The notes beneath the pieces are model-generated. The model was not told the DNA's origin. It ran no database searches and worked only from the letters and a program-made list of their open reading frames with translations. Of a DNA stretch of 43,009 nt, positions 38,287 through 43,009 are shown in pieces. Source of the DNA: a virus; IMG/VR virus record IMGVR_UViG_3300008221_000004, positions 1 to 43,009 of that record; one strand, written 5' to 3'. Made by a program: the position numbers and the translations under genes. Each line of letters opens with the position of its first letter. Positions within the stretch are counted from its first letter, which is position 1.

Positions 38287-38711
38287 TGACTAACACAGAT
38301 ACAGTTGAGAGACTGAGAGAGTTGCGAGCAAAGGCGACTGAGGGGCCCTGGGAGACGTTTAGCAATTACTACCAGCGTAAGCACCACTTCACCCGAGCTG
38401 GCAAAGCAGAAGCCATCATGGACAAGACCGGCAACGAGATTGTTGCGTGGGCGGGTTTTGATGGCCAGCCAAATGGTGAAGTCAACGCCGCCCTGATAGT
38501 CGAGGCCATCAACGCCCTCCCCGCCCTACTGGATGCTGTGGAGGCGCTGGAGCCGTTTGCAAGGCTGAAGCCGGTGTTTGCGGAGGACGATGACGAAATT
38601 GGAGTTGTTCTGGCTCTGGGTGACGATGAGTTGGGCAGCGGGATCAATCGTCCGCTGGCCATGCTCGACCAAGCCCGCGCCGCGCTCGCTACCCTGAAAG
38701 GAGAAGGCTGA
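38286..38711 (+). CDS. Ead/Ea22-like early phage protein
   Basis: 141 residues. The start VERLRELRAKATEGPWETFSN and the later LIVEAINALPALLDAVEALEPFA are typical of the Ead/Ea22 group, which is encoded near recombination genes in many lambdoid phages. Function in those phages is poorly known. The gene is coupled by TAATG and TGATG overlaps. Charge is acidic. Confidence 0.75.
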   Translation: MTNTDTVERLRELRAKATEGPWETFSNYYQRKHHFTRAGKAEAIMDKTGNEIVAWAGFDGQPNGEVNAALIVEAINALPALLDAVEALEPFARLKPVFAEDDDEIGVVLALGDDELGSGINRPLAMLDQARAALATLKGEG

Positions 38712-38989
38712 TGGCCGACGACAAACAAGACACACTGACGCTGAAGTGGGGGACACTGAAGGCGTGGAGATTCGTCAGCGACGAGGCGCAGAAGGTTGCC
38801 GAGGACATCGATACGCGCGGCCTCAGTTGGTCAATGGGTGCGGCGCAGCAGAACATGACGCCCGCCCACCAGCAGGCCGTTTGTGATCTGATCGATGCCG
38901 TCAATTGCGAGGAGATTTGGAACGACTGGACGGGCGAGAAAATGTCCAAGGACGAAGCGAAAAAGTACGTCATGGAGTATAGCCGATGA
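38711..38989 (+). CDS. Small early protein, unknown
   Basis: 92 residues, coupled by TGATG to the gene before. The sequence has LKAWRFVSDEAQKVAEDI, MTPAHQQAVCDLIDAVNCEEIWNDWTGEKMSKDEAKKY, helical and acidic. No family recognised. Located just before the recombination genes. Confidence 0.7.
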   Translation: MADDKQDTLTLKWGTLKAWRFVSDEAQKVAEDIDTRGLSWSMGAAQQNMTPAHQQAVCDLIDAVNCEEIWNDWTGEKMSKDEAKKYVMEYSR

Positions 38990-39174
38990 CCCCCGCCAAC
39001 CTCACACCCACAAGCAAGCATCCCCTGGCATGTCCGATCTGCGCTGCCCCGTTCAACACACCGCTGGGCCGGCAGTGGCACTGCAAGGACAAGCACGGAG
39101 TCACCCTGCTTATTTCGGAGCATGACCACGCAAAGTGCGACGCGTTTCACGAGAAAGGAATGAACAATGGCTGA
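38986..39174 (+). CDS. C2H2-type zinc-finger-like small protein
   Basis: 62 residues. CPICAAPFNTPLGRQWHCKDKHG gives a C-x2-C ... H-x4-H pattern like a single C2H2 finger, and a second His/Cys group (HDHAKCDAFH) follows. May bind nucleic acid. Stop overlaps the start of the ERF gene. Confidence 0.7.
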   Translation: MTPANLTPTSKHPLACPICAAPFNTPLGRQWHCKDKHGVTLLISEHDHAKCDAFHEKGMNNG

Positions 39175-39940
39175 TACCCAATACGATATTGTCGAGCAGG
39201 AAGAGGGCAAAGCGCCCGCTGTTCAATACGACATGGAAGGGCTGACCTTCGCCCAGCGTGTTGCGCTTGATCCGACCATCGACGTGAACCGCCTTGAGAA
39301 GATCATCGCAATGGAACGCGACAGCGACCGCTACAAGGCAGAGCAGGACTATTCGCGGGCAATGGCTGCGATGCAGCCCAAGCTGCCAGCCGTTGAGAAG
39401 ACGGGCCAGAACCTGCACCTAAAATCCAGCTACGCCAAGCTTGAAGACATTCAGGCAGCCGTGCGTCCCTTGCTTTCAGAGTATGGTTTCTCAGTCCGCT
39501 GGACAACCGAGACCATCGACGGAAACATCCACGTCACCTGCATCTGCACGCACCGTGAGGGGCATTCAGAACGCGACACGCTCCCGCTTCCGGTCATGAC
39601 CGATGCACGGGGCACGAACATCCTGCAACAGCATGGCGTCACCGTCTCGTACGGCAAGCGCTACACGCTCTGCAACGTGCTCGGCATTCAGCTGGGCGGG
39701 GAAGATCGGGATGGCATCAAGGAGCTGTCTGGATCTGTCCTGACGGAGCAGCAGGTCACCCGTATCAATTCGCTCCTGAAAGAGCTGGGCACCGAGGAAA
39801 GTGTGTTGCTCGCATGGGCTGGCAAGAAGGGCTTTCAGGCGACCGAATTGGCCAGCCTTCCCTTCGAGAGCTTTGACCTGATCGAGCGCCAGCTGGCGCA
39901 CTGGATCAAGCAGAAAGCGGAGCAATCCAATGCAGTATAA
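39167..39940 (+). CDS. erf: ERF-family single-strand annealing recombinase
   Basis: 257 residues with GAGAAAGGAATG... upstream. Residues ~60-190 carry the ERF pattern: QDYSRAMAAMQPKLPAVEKTGQN, KSSYAKLEDIQAAVRPLLSEYGFSVRW, then TCICTHREGHSERDTLPLPV and TNILQQHGVTVSYGKRYTLCNVLGI. It anneals complementary single strands during phage recombination and circularisation. The exonuclease gene follows directly with 11 bases of overlap, forming the usual nuclease/annealase pair. Confidence 0.95.
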   Translation: MADTQYDIVEQEEGKAPAVQYDMEGLTFAQRVALDPTIDVNRLEKIIAMERDSDRYKAEQDYSRAMAAMQPKLPAVEKTGQNLHLKSSYAKLEDIQAAVRPLLSEYGFSVRWTTETIDGNIHVTCICTHREGHSERDTLPLPVMTDARGTNILQQHGVTVSYGKRYTLCNVLGIQLGGEDRDGIKELSGSVLTEQQVTRINSLLKELGTEESVLLAWAGKKGFQATELASLPFESFDLIERQLAHWIKQKAEQSNAV

Positions 39941-40589
39941 TCCGCAAGGCACCGCCACCTGGATTCAGGCGCGCATCGGACACGCCACGGCGTCCCGTGC
40001 AGGCACGATCATTCGACGCTCAGTGCGTGACGGCAAGCCCCTGAAAGCGTATCATGATTACGTGTACGAACTCGTGCAGGAACGGCTGACCAATCAGGCG
40101 GCTGACCACTACACCAGCCCCGCCATGCAGCACGGGATCGACACAGAGGCAGAGGCCGCGCTGGCCTATCAGATGATGACCGGCGCAACGCTGGAGCAAT
40201 CGCCTTTCATCCGTCACCCCACCATCGAATGGGCCGGCGCATCACCTGACCGGCTGGTGGGCAAGGATGGGCTTCTGGAAATCAAATGCCCCACGCCGAA
40301 GACCCATCTTGAAAGCCTTTTGGGCGCACCGCTCAACGAAGATTATCGCTGGCAATGCATCTGGCAGATGGCCTGCACGGGCCGGGAATACAATGACTGG
40401 ATGAGCTATGACGGGCGGTTCGATCCGCACCTGCAAACCAAGGTCGAACGCATCGAACGCAAGGCCGATGAGATCAAGGAAGCAGAGGAACGCTTCACAG
40501 AGTTCCTCGCCATCGTCAACGAACGCCTAGCCGACATACACGCTCTGGGCGGCATAGACCTTAAGCAGAAGGATGAAGTGAATGGCTGA
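39930..40589 (+). CDS. YqaJ/lambda-exonuclease-type recombinase
   Basis: 219 residues. WIQARIGHATASRAGTI is the typical start of YqaJ nucleases. The PD-(D/E)xK core has D107 in GASPDRLV, E117 and K119 in LEIKCP; E73 in GIDTEAEA precedes them. It should degrade the 5' strand of linear DNA to give single-strand tails for the ERF protein. The overlap with the ERF gene supports joint function. Confidence 0.94.
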   Translation: MQYNPQGTATWIQARIGHATASRAGTIIRRSVRDGKPLKAYHDYVYELVQERLTNQAADHYTSPAMQHGIDTEAEAALAYQMMTGATLEQSPFIRHPTIEWAGASPDRLVGKDGLLEIKCPTPKTHLESLLGAPLNEDYRWQCIWQMACTGREYNDWMSYDGRFDPHLQTKVERIERKADEIKEAEERFTEFLAIVNERLADIHALGGIDLKQKDEVNG

Positions 40590-41040
40590 TGAAGTGAAAG
40601 TGGATCCGGCTGATGCTATCATAAAGGGGCTAGAGCAGCTGGCCGATGACGACATCTCCATGAGCATACTTGATTGGACGGTTTTCAGTCACGCCTGCCT
40701 TGGGGCCGCTGCGGCGATGCGAGAAACGCGCCGTCTCACCATCAAGTACCACGGCCTCGGAATGAAAGACCCGGCTCAATGGAGAGTCGGGCTGGAAGAG
40801 ATTGCGAGTGTTGTGGCGGAGGAAGGGGCGGAACCTGATACGCGGGATGCAGCCGCCCTACAGGAAGAGAATGAGAGGCTGCGGGAGGTTTTGGGCAAAA
40901 TCAATGCCATCGAGGACGCTGAGTACCCATCAGAGGACGAATACGGTTACGAGAGCTGCCACGTGGAAGGGTACAACGCCGGGCTTTCTGAATGCCGGAA
41001 GACCATCCTGTTGGCCCTAAAGGACACCCCCAATGACTGA
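40582..41040 (+). CDS. Early phage protein, unknown
   Basis: 152 residues. Helical start (DAIIKGLEQLADDDISMSILDW), then a coiled-coil segment (LQEENERLREVLGKINAIED). The end (AGLSECRKTILLALKD) resembles proteins of the Ead group. Overlaps exonuclease end and next gene start. Function not known. Confidence 0.7.
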   Translation: MADEVKVDPADAIIKGLEQLADDDISMSILDWTVFSHACLGAAAAMRETRRLTIKYHGLGMKDPAQWRVGLEEIASVVAEEGAEPDTRDAAALQEENERLREVLGKINAIEDAEYPSEDEYGYESCHVEGYNAGLSECRKTILLALKDTPND

Positions 41041-41437
41041 TCTTATTGCGCGTTTAGAGAAAGAAGGCGGTTCAAGGGAGTTGGACTTGGCGATATGGAA
41101 TATTGTCAGCGATGAGCATTGGCGCTGGACCGACGAACGTCATGAGGCCATCACCACAGATCGGTTTGGCCCTGACGCTTTGGGTAATCCGATCTGTGAT
41201 ACTGATGATTTTACCACATCGCTCGATTCAGCCATAGCCCTGTGTAAGCGGGTGCTACCGCCGAACTGGCAGATGGAAATCTTCATGTCTATGTCGGGGC
41301 CAACAGCAGTTGCGTTAACTGATGTTGATGTGAACCGCTACCCCGGCACCGTAAAAAAGCTGGACGAGATCGAGCACAAATCCCCCGCAACCGCCCTCTG
41401 CATCGCCCTTCTCCGCGCTCTGGAGGACGGGAAGTGA
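41033..41437 (+). CDS. Early phage protein, unknown
   Basis: 134 residues. LIARLEKEGGSRELDLAIWNIV, FTTSLDSAIALCKRVLP and PATALCIALLRALE are typical of a small, widespread alphaproteobacterial phage family, often near integrase. No biochemical role established. Coupled by overlaps at both ends. Confidence 0.72.
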   Translation: MTDLIARLEKEGGSRELDLAIWNIVSDEHWRWTDERHEAITTDRFGPDALGNPICDTDDFTTSLDSAIALCKRVLPPNWQMEIFMSMSGPTAVALTDVDVNRYPGTVKKLDEIEHKSPATALCIALLRALEDGK

Positions 41438-41443
41438 GCAGGC
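41422..41443 (+). repeat. Junction repeat copy 1 (22 bases)
   Basis: Perfect direct repeat with 41643-41664. It holds the ribosome site GGAGGAC and the overlapping stop/start GTGA of two successive small genes. Confidence 0.8.
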
Positions 41444-41658
41444 AGACAACCATTACTGCGGATCAGCTTGCCTTGATCGCTGAAGCCCTCAGCGCGTGGC
41501 AGGCTACATGGCTGGCAAGAAATCCAGACCTATCGCACATGAACGAGGCGGAGTTCTTCCGGGCACGCAGACAAGCGTATGAGAAGGGTTTACCCGCGCT
41601 AGATCTTCTCACCGAGTTGCATTCTCTATGCTTCAGGATTTCGGAGGACGGGAAGTGA
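41434..41658 (+). CDS. Small early protein, unknown
   Basis: 74 residues from GTG 41434, overlapping the previous stop as GTGA. Helical. The start lies in a 22-base repeat (41422-41443) found again before the next gene (41643-41664), so the two starts came from duplication of the junction. Function unknown. Confidence 0.65.
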   Translation: MSRQTTITADQLALIAEALSAWQATWLARNPDLSHMNEAEFFRARRQAYEKGLPALDLLTELHSLCFRISEDGK

Positions 41659-41664
41659 GCAGGC
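41643..41664 (+). repeat. Junction repeat copy 2 (22 bases)
   Basis: Exact copy of 41422-41443. Repeats of a whole gene junction suggest gene insertion by recombination between short homologous starts. Confidence 0.8.
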
Positions 41665-41846
41665 CGCTGACACCTTTTCAGCTCAAGAAGCGGATCGAGA
41701 CATTGCTCGACCTGTGGAAAGCGGCTGGCATGGAGGTCGGCGGGCTTGTCATTGACGGTGATCGTATCGCTATACTGACCCCGGAAGGGGCGGCTAACGA
41801 ACAAGACCCCTTCGAGAACTGGCAGAAGAAACGGGGCGCGGCATGA
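41655..41846 (+). CDS. Small protein before integrase, unknown
   Basis: 63 residues from GTG 41655 (GTGA overlap). MSRPLTPFQLKKRIETLLDLWKAAGMEVGGLVIDGDRIAIL; a two-strand plus helix outline, unlike typical excisionases but in their usual place. It is coupled to the integrase by ATGA. Excisionase role is possible, not shown. Confidence 0.65.
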   Translation: MSRPLTPFQLKKRIETLLDLWKAAGMEVGGLVIDGDRIAILTPEGAANEQDPFENWQKKRGAA

Positions 41847-42949
41847 AGTACCGGACGACACACAAGAAACTCGCCAGCGGTCGGCTCAAGATATACTACT
41901 ACACCGAAGCTGGGACAAGGTTCTTCGACTGCATGGATAACCCCATGTCCCAGCCATTTCCCGCCGCCTTCCTGAAGGCTTGGCAAGAAGCCGTGGACAG
42001 CGAACCAGGATCAGGCAAGCCCGAAGGCGACTGCGCACAATTCATTGAGGACTATCTGGCCAGCGACAAGTTCCTGAGCCGCGCCGAGGCGACCCGCGCA
42101 GGCTATCAGTATGCGCTGGACATTGCCCGCAAGGAGTTCGGGGCCGCCTCCATTCCGGTGATGGAAGACAGGCGGTTCAGGGGCGCAATCATCAACTGGC
42201 AGCATGAGTGCGCCAAAGTATCCCGCAGGCAGGCTGACCTGAATGTGCAGGCGTTGTCCCTTGCGCTCGGTTATGCCCATGCGCGCGGCCTGATCCTGCA
42301 CAATCCGGCTGCTGACCTTCCGAACCTGTACGAGCGCCCTGACGACAAGCGCCCCTTTGATGAGTGGATGACAACCGCGTTTCTCGACGGCGCCTCACAG
42401 ACAGAATCCGATGCCTTCCTGCTGGCGCGATACACCGGACTGCGCCGGACCGATCTGGCCCGCATCACATGGCCTGCATGGAAAGGCGACTATATCGAGT
42501 GGACGACGTCCAAGGGGCGCGGGAAGCGGCTGGTCATCATTCCGCTGACACCGGACGCCCAATCCTTCCTCACGGGCCTGAAGGCGCGCTCTGGCGATGC
42601 TGTGACGCTTTTGACGGGGGATCGGGGCAGACCTGTCCAGCCGCGGCGGATTGGCGATCTGGTGAATGACCGCTGCGACCTGCTCGGGATCGACCGCACC
42701 TTGCACAATCTGCGCAACACCTACGCCACTGACTGCATCCGGGCAGGCTTCTCAGATGAGGACATTGCCGAAACGCTGGGCTGGTCCATCGATGACGTGA
42801 AAGCCATGAAGCGGGTCTATGTGGCCCGTGACGAGATCAATGCCGCGAAGATTCGGAAGCTGAGAACAGGAACGGAACAGGTTCAGAACAAACGAACCAA
42901 GACAAACCAGCCGACAAACCGGAGGAATAGCAATGGCCGCAAACTGTAG
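41843..42949 (+). CDS. int: Tyrosine integrase
   Basis: 368 residues. Core-binding domain about 60-160; catalytic domain with R201 (ARYTGLRRTDLARI), K224 (TSKGRGKR), H288 and R291 (HNLRNTY), W314 (LGW) in the second His/Trp position, and Y326 (VYVAR). All key residues are present, so it should be active. It integrates the phage at the tRNA-Thr gene 6 bases after its stop. A polar, basic tail of ~30 residues follows the tyrosine. Start ATG 41843 overlaps the previous stop as ATGA. Confidence 0.96.
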   Translation: MKYRTTHKKLASGRLKIYYYTEAGTRFFDCMDNPMSQPFPAAFLKAWQEAVDSEPGSGKPEGDCAQFIEDYLASDKFLSRAEATRAGYQYALDIARKEFGAASIPVMEDRRFRGAIINWQHECAKVSRRQADLNVQALSLALGYAHARGLILHNPAADLPNLYERPDDKRPFDEWMTTAFLDGASQTESDAFLLARYTGLRRTDLARITWPAWKGDYIEWTTSKGRGKRLVIIPLTPDAQSFLTGLKARSGDAVTLLTGDRGRPVQPRRIGDLVNDRCDLLGIDRTLHNLRNTYATDCIRAGFSDEDIAETLGWSIDDVKAMKRVYVARDEINAAKIRKLRTGTEQVQNKRTKTNQPTNRRNSNGRKL

Positions 42950-42955
42950 TAAATA

Positions 42956-43009
42956 CTGGTGCCGGCTGAGGGACTCGAACCCCCGACCCTCTGATTACAA
43001 ATCAGATGC
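42956..43009. repeat. Prophage attachment site, right copy
   Basis: Perfect 54-bp direct repeat of 1-54, starting 6 bases after the integrase stop. Contains the 3' part of tRNA-Thr on the minus strand. Confidence 0.93.
42957..43009 (-). tRNA. tRNA-Thr(TGT), 3' part (runs off the window)
   Basis: Read on the minus strand: anticodon arm TCTGA-TTTGTAA-TCAGA, then T-arm GGGGG-TTCGAGT-CCCTC, acceptor GCCGGC, A and encoded CCA. The 5' half must lie beyond base 43009. This copy, next to the integrase, is probably the functional gene. Confidence 0.85.

Noticed and set aside
1-43009. CRISPR arrays, insertion sequences, rRNA genes
   Set aside because: I found no regularly spaced repeats, no transposase gene and no rRNA-like sequence; the repeated sequences are att copies, operators and two pairs of gene-start repeats.

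Overview
The window is one complete temperate bacteriophage (prophage), cut almost exactly at its ends. A perfect 54-bp direct repeat (1-54 and 42956-43009) is the 3' part of a tRNA-Thr(TGT) gene read on the minus strand. The left copy lacks the rest of the tRNA. The right copy runs off the window and lies 6 bases after the integrase stop, so the intact tRNA is probably on the right. The host is most likely a GC-rich Gram-negative bacterium: there is a spanin pair with a lipoprotein, and most protein families resemble those of alphaproteobacterial phages. Host assignment is inference only.

The layout is a mirror image of lambda. An immunity region (about 35989-36701) holds a Cro-like gene on the minus strand and a short CI-like repressor on the plus strand. 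Three copies of a 15-bp operator of the form TAACGCC-N-GGCGTTA lie between them, and two more lie behind the repressor. The plus-strand early operon (36702-42949) carries small accessory genes, an ERF-type annealing protein, a YqaJ-type exonuclease and a tyrosine integrase. In the circular phage this operon would continue across attP into the plus-strand genes at 211-2101, one of them an HNH nuclease.

The minus strand is one long lytic programme. Cro is followed by small DNA-binding or zinc proteins (35585-33238), a DUF1376-type replication protein and an overlapping helicase-loader-like gene (33241-32080), HTH and small genes, a NusG paralogue (31300-30779) and an orphan DNA methyltransferase. 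Next comes a 537-base non-coding stretch with one good and one weaker minus-strand terminator. After it lie a chain of tiny coupled membrane-protein genes (28888-28279), terminase subunits, P22-like portal, scaffold and DUF5309-type coat. A three-gene sugar-modification block (21347-18846) precedes the adaptor, the gp10-like hub, large ejection proteins, the tail fibre, a SprT-like metalloprotease, a PAS-domain protein and the lysis genes (membrane-tailed GH24 endolysin and overlapping spanins). There is no tape-measure or tail-tube gene, so the virion should be a short-tailed podovirus.

The points most worth a second look are: the NusG paralogue placed like lambda Q just before terminators and late genes; the glycosyltransferase/acetyltransferase block embedded in the head operon; the chain of micro-genes before the terminase; the lambda-like operator array combined with a repressor lacking a cleavage domain; and the PAS protein in the late operon. 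Almost all minus-strand genes are translationally coupled by ATGA, TGATG, TAATG or TTGA overlaps. That let me place starts and find several genes of 27-59 codons.
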